Shown: piece after piece, positions 22,766 through 32,852 of the stretch | Position numbering within the stretch: position 1 is the stretch's first letter | Layout of the letters: each line of letters opens with the position of its first letter | Source of the DNA: Microcella alkalica | Lineage (GTDB): Bacteria > Actinomycetota > Actinomycetes > Actinomycetales > Microbacteriaceae | Assembly (NCBI RefSeq): GCF_014137945.1 | Contig: NZ_JACGWX010000005.1 | Span: forward strand, 124,001-188,000 | Length of the DNA: 64,000 bases | Reading direction: 5' to 3' | Translations under genes and position numbers: made by a program | The notes under the pieces: generated by a model | Database searches by the model: none | What the model saw: only the letters and a program-made list of their open reading frames with translations | What the model was told of the DNA's origin: nothing

Positions 22766-24431
22766 GGAAGACCGGCCCTCCCTGCGCGTGCTCCTGCCAC
22801 ACGCCCTGCAGTCGCGGCCCGACGGCGAGAGTGCTGAGGCGGGCGAAGAGGCCGATCGAGTAGGCGCGGTCGGCGATGTGCTCCTGCGCCTGCTCGTAGA
22901 GACGATTCTGCTCGTCGACGTCGCGCGCCGAGTTCGCCGCGAGGATCAACTCGGCGAGCTCCTCGTCGGCGAGGAACGACTGATTGGCGTAGTTCGGCCG
23001 CTCGGCCGTGCTGGGTCGCCAGTTCACCCACAGGATGCCGCTCGTGACGGCCGTCCAGTAGCCGGCGGCGATGTCGCGCTCCTCGGGCGTCGAGTACGCG
23101 CCCGAGAAGAACTCGCTCTGGGGCACGGGGACGAGCTCGACGGAGAAGCCGACCTGCTCGGCCTGCTCCTTGACGCCCTGGAGGATCGCCGCGCCGTCGG
23201 TGGAGATGATCGACCCGGCGCCGTAGGGCAGGGTCACCTCGAGACGCTCGCCCTCCTTCTCTCGCACCGCCCGCTCGCCCGCATCGGCATCGGCGGGCAG
23301 CACCCATCCGGCCTCCTCGAGCAGGTCGACGGCGAGGTCGGGGTCGAAGTCGTAGCGGGCGGCGGCCGCCTCACTGTAGCCGGGCGTCGCCGCGCTCACG
23401 CCGCCGTTGCCCTCGAAGGGGATCACGCCCCGGCCGACGGTCTCGACGATCGTCTCGCGATCGAGGCTATGGGCGAACGCCTGCCGCACCCGCTCGTCGG
23501 TGAAGGGCCCGTCGACGGCGTCGAAGGTCAGCTGGTGCGGGCGGCCCTTCGTCACGTGCCGCAGCAGCTCGACGTCGCCGTTCTCGAGGGAGGCCCACTG
23601 CACGGCGGGGACGTCGTAGATCGCGTCGACCTCGCCGCTCTGCAGGGCGGCGACGCGCGTGGTGGGGTCGGCGATGAACTTCCAGATCACGCGCTCCACG
23701 TGCGCGGGGCCATTGTGGCCCGCGTTGGCCGGCGGCGAACTGTAGTCGTCGTTGCGCGCGAGCACGATCTCCTCCCCCCGCCTCCATTCCTCGACGGTGA
23801 ACGCTCCTGAACCGATCGGCGCCGCGCAGTTCTCCTCCTGGGTTCGCGTCTCGAGCGCGGTCGGCGACTGGATGCCGAAGTAGCCCTGCGAGAGGGTCTC
23901 CCCCAGACGGGGGTACGGCGCGACGAGGTCGACCTGCAGCGTGCGCTCGTCGACGGCGATCGCGTCGGCGAGGTATCCGCTCAGCCAGACGTTCGCCGTC
24001 GAGTTGCCTCCGCCCTCGGTCCAGTGGCGGATGTTCGTGACGACCGCCTGCGCGTCGAGCGGCGTGCCGTCCGTGAAGTTCACATCCTCCCGCAGCGTGA
24101 AGGTCCACGACAGGCCGTCCTCCGACTCTGCCCACGACTCGGCGAGCCACGGGACGGCGGTGCCGTCCTCCTCGAGGGAGGTCAGCGAGTCGAGCACCTG
24201 GTAGGAGAGATAGGCCTGCTCGATCCAGCCGCCGAAGACGCACGCTGGCTCCTGCTGGTGGGCGTAGACGATCGTGCCGCCGTCGACGACCTCCGTGTCG
24301 GTCGCGGCCGGCGCGGCGCACGCCGTCAGGGCGAGCGCGCCCGTGAGCATCATCGACGAGACCGCGAGGCGTCGGGGCGCGCGTGGTGCGGATCGGGGTG
24401 CGGATCGGGGTCGGTCGTCGAGGCGCGACAT
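22743..24431 (-). CDS. Substrate-binding lipoprotein, peptide/nickel family (SBP_bac_5)
   Basis: This 562-aa extracellular solute-binding protein has a lipobox LTAC ending at Cys38 after a basic n-region and hydrophobic core, so it is probably lipid-anchored. SBP_bac_5 features include the start of the mature chain (GGTIVYAHQQEPACV), WTFTLREDVNFTDGTPLDAQAVV and RQAFAHSLDRETIV. It is the first gene of the operon, with a strong ribosome site (GGAGGAG) before the ATG. The partner monooxygenase suggests the ligand is an oxidisable organic N or S compound and not simply a peptide; this is inference. Confidence 0.92.
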   Translation of the reverse strand: MSRLDDRPRSAPRSAPRAPRRLAVSSMMLTGALALTACAAPAATDTEVVDGGTIVYAHQQEPACVFGGWIEQAYLSYQVLDSLTSLEEDGTAVPWLAESWAESEDGLSWTFTLREDVNFTDGTPLDAQAVVTNIRHWTEGGGNSTANVWLSGYLADAIAVDERTLQVDLVAPYPRLGETLSQGYFGIQSPTALETRTQEENCAAPIGSGAFTVEEWRRGEEIVLARNDDYSSPPANAGHNGPAHVERVIWKFIADPTTRVAALQSGEVDAIYDVPAVQWASLENGDVELLRHVTKGRPHQLTFDAVDGPFTDERVRQAFAHSLDRETIVETVGRGVIPFEGNGGVSAATPGYSEAAAARYDFDPDLAVDLLEEAGWVLPADADAGERAVREKEGERLEVTLPYGAGSIISTDGAAILQGVKEQAEQVGFSVELVPVPQSEFFSGAYSTPEERDIAAGYWTAVTSGILWVNWRPSTAERPNYANQSFLADEELAELILAANSARDVDEQNRLYEQAQEHIADRAYSIGLFARLSTLAVGPRLQGVWQEHAQGGPVFHDAQLLG

Positions 24432-24593
24432 GCTTCTCCTCCGGTAGCGGCTGCGGGAACAGCGGCCACGCTATGGAGGCGGGGCCCGCAGCGGAAGCCG
24501 CGGCGACACGGAAGGTAAGGCACGCTCACACGGCGTCACGCGGGGTCGCGCGGCGTCACATTCGTCGAGCGAGAGTGAGTCCGACCCCCGGTC

Positions 24594-24659
24594 TCAGCGC
24601 CCGTCGAGGAGCGCGCTCAGCCGCTGCTGCAGGTCTGGCCCGCGGAAGGGCTTGATGAC
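24594..24659 (-). pseudogene. Response-regulator remnant, C-terminal end (left of the IS)
   Basis: Read leftwards from the IS border, 21 codons encode VIKPFRGPDLQQRLSALLDGR and then a TGA. The K-P-F motif and following helix are the end of a receiver domain, closely like the intact regulator at 50.2-50.5 kb (VKPFSSRELVERIATLLEAD). The preceding codons lie on the other side of the IS at 25606-25632. The N-terminal about 90 residues are gone. Confidence 0.75.
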
Positions 24660-24663
24660 CTAG

Positions 24664-24677
24664 GGCGTGTCTCGTAA
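24664..24677 (+). repeat. IS left inverted repeat
   Basis: GGCGTGTCTCGTAA. It pairs with 25589-25602 with one mismatch (position 11). CTAG precedes it at 24660-24663. Confidence 0.88.
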
Positions 24678-24687
24678 CCTCTGCGGG

Positions 24688-25104
24688 ATGTTGCGGCAGG
24701 CTGGGAGCGTGACGCGTACTCGTACTTTGTCGGATTCTGCTTGGGCTCGGATCGAGCCTTTGATGCCGATCGCTTCCCGCAAGGGCGGGCGACCGTTTCA
24801 GGAGCATCGTCGGGTGCTGGAGGGGATCGTGTGGCGGTATCGGACGGGTTCGCCGTGGCGTGATCTGCCCGCCGAGTTCGGGCCGTGGCAGACCGCGTGG
24901 AAGCGTCATCGCCGGTTCAGCGGAGACGGCACTTGGGATCGTATCTACGCCGAGATCCTCGCTGACGCGGACGCAGCGGGCGAGATCGAATGGGCCGTCA
25001 GCGTGGACTCCACCATCAACCGTGCGCATCAGCACGCAACGAACCTCCCGCGCGACACAGGGGGCTCTATCGAGTTACAAGAATTTGCGGGAGGAGCCGC
25101 CTGA
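24688..25104 (+). CDS. IS5-family transposase, N-terminal frame (orfA)
   Basis: This frame encodes the DUF4096-type N-terminal part (TLSDSAWARIEPLMP, then RVLEGIVWRYRTGSPWRDLPAEFGPWQT) and the first catalytic Asp in VSVDSTINRAHQH. It ends at 25104 in a frame different from the DDE remainder. A frameshift near 25070-25100 joins it to the second frame. The start is uncertain: the ATG at 24688 or a GTG at 24709 both give the family N-terminus. Confidence 0.85.
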   Translation: MLRQAGSVTRTRTLSDSAWARIEPLMPIASRKGGRPFQEHRRVLEGIVWRYRTGSPWRDLPAEFGPWQTAWKRHRRFSGDGTWDRIYAEILADADAAGEIEWAVSVDSTINRAHQHATNLPRDTGGSIELQEFAGGAA

Positions 25105-25606
25105 CCACGCGATTGGCAGGTCACGCGGAGGGTTGAGCACGAAGATCCACCACCTCGTCGACGGCCGCGGGCTACCGCTGGTCGTGCTGGTCGGCCCCGG
25201 GCAGGCCGGCGATGCCCCGATGTTCCCCGTGCTCATGGACCACCTCAAAGTTGGCCGGCGTGGCCCGGGCAGGCCCCGCTCGAGACCGGACCGCGTCCGC
25301 GGCGACAAGGCGTATTCCTCGCGTGCCATCCGCACCCGCCTGCGCGAACGCGGGATCGTCGCCGTGATCCCCGAGCCCTCCGACCAGCAGGGACACCGGC
25401 AGCGTCGCGGCTCCCGTGGCGGGCGACCAGTCAGCTACGACGTCGAGGACTACAAGGGTCGCAACGTTGTCGAACGCGGCTTCAACGAAGACAAGCAATG
25501 GCGTGGGCTCGCCACCAGATACGACAAACTCGCGCTCACCTACCGCGGCGGCGCGGTCCTGCGAGCCATCACACTCTGGCTCAAACGCTTAGGAGACACG
25601 CCCTAG
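25070..25606 (+). CDS. IS5-family transposase, C-terminal frame (orfB)
   Basis: This frame carries the rest of the DDE domain: HAIGRSRGGLSTKIHHLVDG, the second catalytic Asp in VRGDKAYSS, and the Glu in ERGFNEDKQWRGLATRYDK. It is read by frameshift from the first frame; a clear slippery heptamer was not identified. The stop codon TAG (25604-25606) is not within the element but comes from the duplicated CTAG target. Confidence 0.83.
   Translation, partial: SSYKNLREEPPDHAIGRSRGGLSTKIHHLVDGRGLPLVVLVGPGQAGDAPMFPVLMDHLKVGRRGPGRPRSRPDRVRGDKAYSSRAIRTRLRERGIVAVIPEPSDQQGHRQRRGSRGGRPVSYDVEDYKGRNVVERGFNEDKQWRGLATRYDKLALTYRGGAVLRAITLWLKRLGDTP
25589..25602 (-). repeat. IS right inverted repeat
   Basis: On the minus strand this reads GGCGTGTCTCCTAA, matching the left end except at position 11. 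CTAG follows at 25603-25606. Confidence 0.88.
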
Positions 25607-25632
25607 TCGTCGACGCCGGCCGAGAAGCCTGC
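25606..25632 (-). pseudogene. Response-regulator remnant, right of the IS
   Basis: On the minus strand the nine codons here read AGFSAGVDD; joined across the IS target they continue as (stop)-VIKPF, giving the receiver signature GFSAGVDD-x-VIKPF. The x codon is TAG where Tyr is usual, so the gene was already dead or was altered at the target. The fragment then runs directly into the kinase remnant on the opposite strand. Confidence 0.6.
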
Positions 25633-26562
25633 TGAGCTTCTTCCTCGGCTTCGCCTCGCTCTACATCACCGCCCCGGGGGCGGGGGCCGCCATCTGGTGG
25701 CCCGCCGCGGGCGTCGGTGCGCTCATCTACCTCCTCGACCGGGGGCCGCGCTGGCAGGCGCTCGTTCTGGTCGGCGCCGTCGGTCTGCTCACCAACATCG
25801 CGGTCGGCCGCCCGCTGAGCTTCGCTCTCCCGGCCGCGGTGATCCTCGTCGTCGAGCTCGCCGTGTTCGTCGCTATGCTCGGGCCGCAGGCGCGCGGAGC
25901 CCTCCTGTCGACGGTGCGCGGGCTCGGGCGATTACTCATTGCGGTGCTCGCCGCCGCGATCACGATCGGCCTCGAAGGCGCCGTGACGCTCTCCCTTCTC
26001 GCCGGGATCGACCCGGTGGTCTCCTTCCTCGCGCTCGTCCCCTCCTACGCCTCGGCGCTCCTGCTCGTCGTCCCGCTCGCGCTCGTGCCGCTGCCCGTGA
26101 GCGGCTCGAGGGTGCAGGCCTTCCGGCGCCTCGAGGGAGTGATCCAGCTCGCGGTCACGATCGCGCTCGCGATCACCGTCTTCTCGCCGATCTTCGTCGT
26201 GTCCGAGCTCATCCTCGTCGCGGTCATCGTGCCGGCGCTCACGGTCGCGAGCGGCGGCCCCTTCGGGGTCTCCCAGGGGGTCGTGAACGCCGGAGTGATC
26301 GTGCAGCTGTTCATGCTCTCGGCCGCCATCACTGCGCTCTTCCTCGCCACCGTACGGAGCGAGCGCGAGGCCCTGAGGGCCGAGAAGGAGCATCCGCTGT
26401 CATGCGCGGCGGCTTCCTCGGCGCGCAGGTCGGATTCCTCGTCCTGCGCTCGACGCCCGACGAGGGAATCCAGGTCCTGGAGGGGAACGCGACGGCGACT
26501 GCGGACCCGCTTCCTCAGCAGGCTGCCGCTCGCGGAGGCGACGGCGGAGCTGACCTCCTAGC
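25633..26562 (+). pseudogene. Broken MASE1 sensor histidine kinase
   Basis: The frame encodes a MASE1 membrane sensor: LLSFFLGFASLYI, AAIWWPAAGVGALIYLL, LTNIAVGRPLSFAL and further hydrophobic helices to about 26360. There is no start codon. Around 26385-26402 the similarity jumps to another frame (GGFLGAQVGFLVLRSTPDEGI), a PAS-like start matching the same place in the intact kinase at 48-50 kb. It then stops at 26562, with no HisKA or HATPase domain. It has therefore lost its 5' end, carries a frameshift and is truncated at 3'. Its 3' end abuts hspR. Confidence 0.8.
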
Positions 26563-26974
26563 TCCGCCGGAGCGGCCGCCAGACGACGAGCTGGTTCGCC
26601 TTCTGCGCGCGCGTTCCCGCCCGCAGCGTGACGACCTCGCCCTCCGAGCCCGCGGCGAAGACTCGCCGGCCGGGCTTCGCGAGCAGCTCGTCGGCGAGCG
26701 CCGTCTCGAGCTCGCGCACGCGGGCCCGCAGCACGCGGTTGTCGTTCTCGAGGTCGAGGATGCGCCGGATCCCCTCGAGGTTGAGTCCCTCGGCACCGAG
26801 CCGCGCGATCTCGCGGAGCTGCACGACGTCGCGCATCGAGTAGCGGCGACTGTGGCCGGCCGTGCGCGTCGGCGACACGAGACCGAGACGGTCGTACTGC
26901 CGCAGTGTCTGCGGATGCATGCCCGCAAGCTCGGCCGCGACCGCGATCGCGAACAGCGGAGTCGCTTCGTCCAT
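26558..26974 (-). CDS. hspR: Heat-shock repressor HspR (MerR family)
   Basis: This 138-aa protein has a MerR-type winged HTH (FAIAVAAELAGMHPQTLRQYDRLGLVSP then TAGHSRRYSMRDVVQLREI) and a coiled-coil (LDLENDNRVLRARVRELETAL). HspR represses dnaK and clpB operons by binding HAIR and is itself stabilised by DnaK. It is the last gene of dnaK-grpE-dnaJ-hspR, the classic actinobacterial order. The ATG at 26974 follows a GGAAGGGG ribosome site. Confidence 0.95.
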   Translation of the reverse strand: MDEATPLFAIAVAAELAGMHPQTLRQYDRLGLVSPTRTAGHSRRYSMRDVVQLREIARLGAEGLNLEGIRRILDLENDNRVLRARVRELETALADELLAKPGRRVFAAGSEGEVVTLRAGTRAQKANQLVVWRPLRRS

Positions 26975-27018
26975 CACCGTGCCCCTTCCTCGCACCACGG
27001 CATCGGCGTCATCGCCCG

Positions 27019-27990
27019 TCAGCCCCTCGCCCGCGCGAGCAGGTCGTCGCGCGGGTTCTCGTCGCCGAGCGCCTTCGCGAATGCCTCGAGCTTCTTCCTC
27101 GCGTCGGCGCTGAGGTTGCCGGGGACGGCGACCTGGACGGTCGCGAGCAGGTCGCCCGTGCCCTTGGGCGTGGTGACGCCGCGGCCCTTGACCCGCAGCA
27201 CGCGCCCGCTCGGCGTGCCTGGTGCGACTTTGAGCCGCACCGTCTCGCCGCCGAGCGTCGGCACCTCGATGGTCGCCCCCAGGGCGGCCTCGTGGAAGGT
27301 CACAGGCACGTCCAGTCGCAGGTCGAGCCCGTCGCGCGAGAACACCGCATGCGGCCGCACAGTGACGCTCAGCACGAGATCGCCCGGCTCGCCGCCGGTC
27401 ATGCTCGCCTCGCCCTTGCCTCGCAGTCGGATCTTCTGCCCGTCGGCGACGCCCGGCGGGATCTTCACGGTGAGTGGCCGACCGCCCTCCCGCTCGAGCT
27501 GCACGGTGTCGCCGTGGATCGCGGTGAGGAAATCGAGAGTCACCTGCGCGGTCTGGTCGCGGCCCTTCTGCGGTCCGCGACCGAACCCGGCGGATGCTCC
27601 GCCGGCGCCGAACTGACCACCGAACATGCTCCCGAAGATGTCCTCGAATCCCGCCGACTGGGCTCGCCGCCCGCCCGGGGCACCGCCGCCGAACATCCCG
27701 CCGAAGACGTCCTCGAAGCCTCCGGGTTGACCCCCCGCCGTGAAGCGGGCGCCCGAGCCCATCGCGCGCAGCTGGTCGTACTCAGCTCGCTCGGACGGAT
27801 CCGAGAGCACCGAGTACGCCTCGCTGATCTCCTTGAAGCGCGCCTCGGCAGCCGTGTCACCGGCGTTGGAGTCGGGGTGGTACTGCCGGGCGAGCTTCCG
27901 GTAGGCCTTCTTGAGCTCGGCCTCCGACGCGGTCTTCGGCACGCCGAGGACGGCGTAGAAGTCCTTGTCGAACCAGTCGTTGCTGGCCAT
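27019..27990 (-). CDS. dnaJ: DnaJ-family co-chaperone without zinc finger (CbpA-like)
   Basis: This 323-aa protein has a J domain at residues 5-75 ([32 protein letters not shown], with HPD), a Gly/Phe-rich linker containing a twofold repeat of GFEDxFGxMFGG, and the DnaJ C-terminal substrate-binding domain. The four CxxCxGxG zinc-finger repeats of type I DnaJ are absent, so it is type II/CbpA-like. It stimulates DnaK ATPase. It sits 6 bp after grpE and 44 bp before hspR. Confidence 0.93.
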   Translation of the reverse strand: MASNDWFDKDFYAVLGVPKTASEAELKKAYRKLARQYHPDSNAGDTAAEARFKEISEAYSVLSDPSERAEYDQLRAMGSGARFTAGGQPGGFEDVFGGMFGGGAPGGRRAQSAGFEDIFGSMFGGQFGAGGASAGFGRGPQKGRDQTAQVTLDFLTAIHGDTVQLEREGGRPLTVKIPPGVADGQKIRLRGKGEASMTGGEPGDLVLSVTVRPHAVFSRDGLDLRLDVPVTFHEAALGATIEVPTLGGETVRLKVAPGTPSGRVLRVKGRGVTTPKGTGDLLATVQVAVPGNLSADARKKLEAFAKALGDENPRDDLLARARG

Positions 27991-27996
27991 CGGCGG

Positions 27997-28707
27997 CTAC
28001 CCCTCCGGCGTGAAGACGGCGACCTTCGCAGCGCGGATGAGGCGGTCTCCGAGGGCGTAGCCGACTTCGATGACGTCGCCCACGACGTTGCTCGTGACGT
28101 CGGGCTTCGGCAGCTGCACGAGCGCTTCGTGCCGGTTCGGGTCGAACGGCTCGCCGGTCACCCCGACCTTCGTCAGGCCGTACCGCTCCAAGCCGGTGCG
28201 CAGCTTCTGCGCGACGAGCTCGAGCGGACTCCCGGCGAGATCGCCGTGCGACTCGGCGCGGTCGAGGTCGTCGATCGCCGGCAGCAGCGTGCGGATCACC
28301 TCGGCGATGTTCGCCTCGCGATTCGCCTGCCGGTCGCGCTCGACGCGCGTGCGGAAATTCGCGAGCTCCGCCTCCGCGCGCGCGGCGCGGTCGCGGTACT
28401 CGGCGATCTCCTTCTGCCCGGCCTCCGAGAGGATGCGGTCGATGTCGGCGTCGAGACTCGCGCCCGACTCCGAGACCTCGACATCGGCATCCTCGACCGA
28501 GAAGAGATCCTCGATCGTCTCGGCGTCGGTCGGCGCGCCGTCCTCCGCGAGGGGAGACTCATCGGCCTCGCCCGCCGCGGGAGCGGCGTCCGGCTCGGGC
28601 GAGCTGTCAGGACCGAGATCGGTGACCTTCCCCGTCTCGTCGTCGATGCGGCGTCGGCGCTTGATGACGGGCTTCTGCTCGTCGTCGTCGCGCTTGCGTG
28701 CGGCCAT
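27997..28707 (-). CDS. grpE: Nucleotide exchange factor GrpE
   Basis: This 236-aa GrpE has a long acidic, disordered N-terminus (about residues 1-90), a helical segment (EYRDRAARAEAELANFRTRVERDRQ) and the C-terminal beta domain ending FDPNRHEALVQLP and VGYALGDRLIRAAKVAVFTPEG. It releases ADP from DnaK. It is 2 bp after the dnaK stop. Confidence 0.95.
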   Translation of the reverse strand: MAARKRDDDEQKPVIKRRRRIDDETGKVTDLGPDSSPEPDAAPAAGEADESPLAEDGAPTDAETIEDLFSVEDADVEVSESGASLDADIDRILSEAGQKEIAEYRDRAARAEAELANFRTRVERDRQANREANIAEVIRTLLPAIDDLDRAESHGDLAGSPLELVAQKLRTGLERYGLTKVGVTGEPFDPNRHEALVQLPKPDVTSNVVGDVIEVGYALGDRLIRAAKVAVFTPEG

Positions 28708-28709
28708 GA

Positions 28710-30563
<1,854 letters not shown>

Positions 30564-30601
30564 GGGGGATGCTCCTTCTGGGGATCGGGGGCACGACTGA
30601 A

Positions 30602-30622
30602 CTTGAGCCGTGCAATGTCAAG
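30602..30622 (-). promoter_or_regulatory. HAIR operator of the dnaK operon
   Basis: On the plus strand the site reads CTTGAGC-N7-TGTCAAG; the consensus is CTTGAGT-N7-ACTCAAG, so it matches 6/7 and 5/7. It is centred about 49 bp upstream of the dnaK start. A further half-site (GTCAAG) lies at 30645-30650. Confidence 0.8.
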
Positions 30623-30788
30623 TTTGAGAATGCGGATGCCCGCTGTCAAGTCGAGCCGCCCAGAACCTGCGCCATGCCGACTCAATTCTCAGGCAGGAGC
30701 GGTGCCGTGTTCGCGCTGAGCGTGCGTGCGAGCCGTCCGACCCGCGCCGTCGCGTCACTCGAAGTCAGTGCGCAACCATCGCGAAAAC

Positions 30789-31094
30789 CTAGAAGGCGTT
30801 GCCCGTCGGGTCCGTGAAGCCGATGACCGCTCCGCCGGGGATCTCGGTCCGGGGGATGCTCGCCGCGAGCTCGGCGTGCGCGGCGAGCCAGTCCTCGAGG
30901 TCGGGCACGAGGTACATCGGCCCCGCTGGCCAGGGCGTCGTGTCGAGCATCACCTGCACCTCGCCCGTCGGGGCTGCGAAGGCGATCGTCGTGTCACCCT
31001 CGCGCCAAACCTCCTCCCAGCCGAGCGAGTCTCGGTAGAAGGCGGCGGCCAACTCGAGATCGGTCACCGGGGTGAACAGGTACGAGAGCATCAT
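30789..31094 (-). CDS. VOC/glyoxalase-fold protein
   Basis: This 101-aa single vicinal-oxygen-chelate module has the start MMLSYLFTPVTDLELAAAFYRDSLG, the strand VQVMLDTTPW and the end VIGFTDPTGNAF with the metal-ligand position near the C-terminus. Such proteins include dioxygenases, resistance proteins and glyoxalases; function is not assigned. A GGAG ribosome site precedes the ATG at 31094. A 30-base G/C homopolymer lies 17-47 bp upstream, see the repeat entry. Confidence 0.82.
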   Translation of the reverse strand: MMLSYLFTPVTDLELAAAFYRDSLGWEEVWREGDTTIAFAAPTGEVQVMLDTTPWPAGPMYLVPDLEDWLAAHAELAASIPRTEIPGGAVIGFTDPTGNAF

Positions 31095-31110
31095 GGGCGG
31101 ACTCCGTCGG

Positions 31111-31142
<32 letters not shown>

Positions 31143-31154
31143 GAGGTGCCCACG

Positions 31155-31160
31155 ACCCTA
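31155..31160 (-). promoter_or_regulatory. Putative -10 box of the VOC gene (TAGGGT)
   Basis: TAGGGT on the minus strand, 60 bp before the VOC start, upstream of the poly-C tract. No clear -35. Assigned by resemblance to the TAnnnT boxes used before other genes here. Confidence 0.3.
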
Positions 31161-31396
31161 GCGACGCACTCCCGCGCACGTCAGCCCCGCGGCCGCCCCT
31201 CGGATCGCGCCCGACGCCACTTCGTCCTGTTTCGGGCGCCCCGTACGGAATAGGGCGTCCGGTGCGCCCGGATCAGTCCGGATTGCGGCGCCTGATGTGC
31301 CGGGGGCCTGGCGCGGGGCGGGTCGGGGCGCGCGGGGCGCGCGGGGCCGCGCGAACACGCGCCCCGGCGCGACACCCGCGGTTCACCGGCCCGCAG

Positions 31397-31402
31397 TACC
31401 GT
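31397..31402 (+). promoter_or_regulatory. Putative -10 box (TACCGT) of leaderless MFS mRNA
   Basis: TACCGT ends 6 nt before the ATG at 31409, the spacing expected when transcription starts at the start codon. The gap GAGCGC is identical to that before the ATG at 8890. Confidence 0.4.
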
Positions 31403-31408
31403 GAGCGC

Positions 31409-32821
31409 ATGACAGAGAAGTCGATCCCCGCCACGGCGAACACCCTCGCGGTGGGGGTCATGGGCCTGGATCTGCGCGAGGGCGCCGAGGTGCCCCGCCG
31501 GCGCGTGTTCGCCTGGGCCTTCTGGGACTGGGCGACGCAGCCCTTCAACACCGTGCTGCTCACCTTCGTGTGGGTGCCGAGCTACCTGACGAGCACCTTC
31601 TTCGTCGACCCGGCCGTCATCGGAACAGCCCGCGAGGAGGCGGCGCTCGGCCAGCTCGCGAGCAACCTCGGCTACGGCATCACCGTCGCCGGGCTGCTCA
31701 TCGCCCTCCTCGCACCCGTGCTGGGTCAGCGCGCCGACCGTGCGGGCAGGCAGAAGCTCCAGCTGCTCGTCTTCACCGCTCTGCTCGTGGCCGCCCAGCT
31801 CGGACTCGCGTTCGTGGAGCCAGGAGCCGAGTGGTTCTGGATGGGCGTCGCGCTCATCGCCATCGGCAGCGTCTTCGGCGAGATCGCCGGCGTCAACTAC
31901 AACGCCCTGCTCATCTCGATCTCGACGCCGCGGACGATCGGCAAGGTCTCGGGCCTGGGCTGGGGCTTCGGGTACCTCGGCGGCATCGTCGCCCTCGCGA
32001 TCGTCGTCGGACTCATCCTCGGCGGCCTGCTCGACGGCGACTCGGCGTCGACCTTCCAGCTCATCGCCCTCGGTGCGACGATCTGGACGATCCTCTTCGT
32101 CATCCCGATCTTCGTCGCGGTCCCCGAGCCCCCCAAGGTCGTCGCGGCAGAGAAGGTCGGATTCTTCCGCAGCTACGTCGAGCTCGTCCGCGGCGTCCAG
32201 CGTCTCTACCGCGAGACCCGCCCCACGTTCTGGTTCCTGCTCGCGAGCGCGGTCTACCGAGACGGGCTCTCCGCCGTGTTCACCTTCGGGTCGGTCATCG
32301 CGGGCATCGTCTTCGGCTTCGACTTCACCGACCTCGTCATCTTCGGCATCGCGCTCAACATCGTGGCCGGGGTGTCGACGATCCTCGCCGGCCGCCTGGA
32401 CGACCGCTTCGGGCCCAAGCGCGTCATCCTCATCTCGGTCTTCGGCCTCGTGGCCTGCACGCTCGTCGTGTTCTTCTTCGCCGACCTCGGCGCCGGGCTG
32501 TTCTGGGCCGTCGGGATCGTGCTCGCCGCGTTCGTCGGCCCCGCGCAGGCCGCCTCCCGCTCCTTCCTCGCGCGCGTCACTCCGGCGGGTCGCGAGGGCG
32601 AGGTCTTCGGCCTCTACGCGACGACCGGCCGAGCCGCGGGCTGGATGGCCTCGCTCCTGTGGGGCGTCTTCATCGCCGTCGCCGCGAACCAGACCCTCTA
32701 CGGGATCCTCGGCATCACGATCGTGCTGCTCGCGGGCGGCATCATGCTGCTGTTCGTGAAGGCGCCGCCGGCGATCGACCGCGACGTGGTCCGCAGCGAG
32801 GCCCGCGCCGACGCCAGCTGA
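31409..32821 (+). CDS. UMF1-family MFS transporter (Atg22-like)
   Basis: This 470-aa polytopic protein has the family start (RRRVFAWAFWDWATQPFNTVLLTFVWVPSYLTS), where W-D-W-A/F-N-T is the UMF1 signature, followed by about 12 helices. The loop QRADRAGRQK corresponds to the MFS loop 2-3. A cytoplasmic loop near residue 240 carries VELVRGVQRLYRETRPTFWFLLASAVYRDG, typical of the family. In fungi the relatives export amino acids from the vacuole; the bacterial substrate is unknown. The ATG at 31409 is preceded by TACCGT at 6 nt. Convergent with the GNAT-AAA gene. Confidence 0.9.
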   Translation: MTEKSIPATANTLAVGVMGLDLREGAEVPRRRVFAWAFWDWATQPFNTVLLTFVWVPSYLTSTFFVDPAVIGTAREEAALGQLASNLGYGITVAGLLIALLAPVLGQRADRAGRQKLQLLVFTALLVAAQLGLAFVEPGAEWFWMGVALIAIGSVFGEIAGVNYNALLISISTPRTIGKVSGLGWGFGYLGGIVALAIVVGLILGGLLDGDSASTFQLIALGATIWTILFVIPIFVAVPEPPKVVAAEKVGFFRSYVELVRGVQRLYRETRPTFWFLLASAVYRDGLSAVFTFGSVIAGIVFGFDFTDLVIFGIALNIVAGVSTILAGRLDDRFGPKRVILISVFGLVACTLVVFFFADLGAGLFWAVGIVLAAFVGPAQAASRSFLARVTPAGREGEVFGLYATTGRAAGWMASLLWGVFIAVAANQTLYGILGITIVLLAGGIMLLFVKAPPAIDRDVVRSEARADAS

Positions 32822-32842
32822 CCGGAGCCTCGGCCGCTCCGG
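32822..32842. terminator. Hairpin between convergent genes
   Basis: CCGGAGC - 7-nt loop - GCTCCGG, a perfect 7-bp GC-rich stem starting right after the MFS stop codon. It could serve both convergent genes. No T-run follows, so strict intrinsic termination is uncertain. Confidence 0.5.
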
Positions 32843-32852
32843 CCCGACGCAC

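Larger units (their letters stand above)
24664..25602 (+). mobile_element. IS5-family insertion sequence (IS427-like), about 0.94 kb
   Basis: The element is bounded by 14-bp inverted repeats that match at 13 positions (GGCGTGTCTCGTAA / GGCGTGTCTCCTAA) and flanked on both sides by CTAG. The duplication may be only the central TA, in which case the ends extend one base each way. Inside are two overlapping frames that together encode an IS5-type DDE transposase. It landed in the remnant of a response-regulator gene. Length, ends, TA/CTAG target and split transposase all fit the IS427 group. Confidence 0.9.

Noticed and set aside
24664-25602. IS as composite transposon or recent mobile carrier of other genes
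   Set aside because: Only one copy is visible in the window and it holds only transposase genes.
31320-31360. GC-only tandem GCGCGCGGG as a regulatory repeat
   Set aside because: Two short copies in extremely GC-rich DNA are within chance, and there is no link to a known motif.
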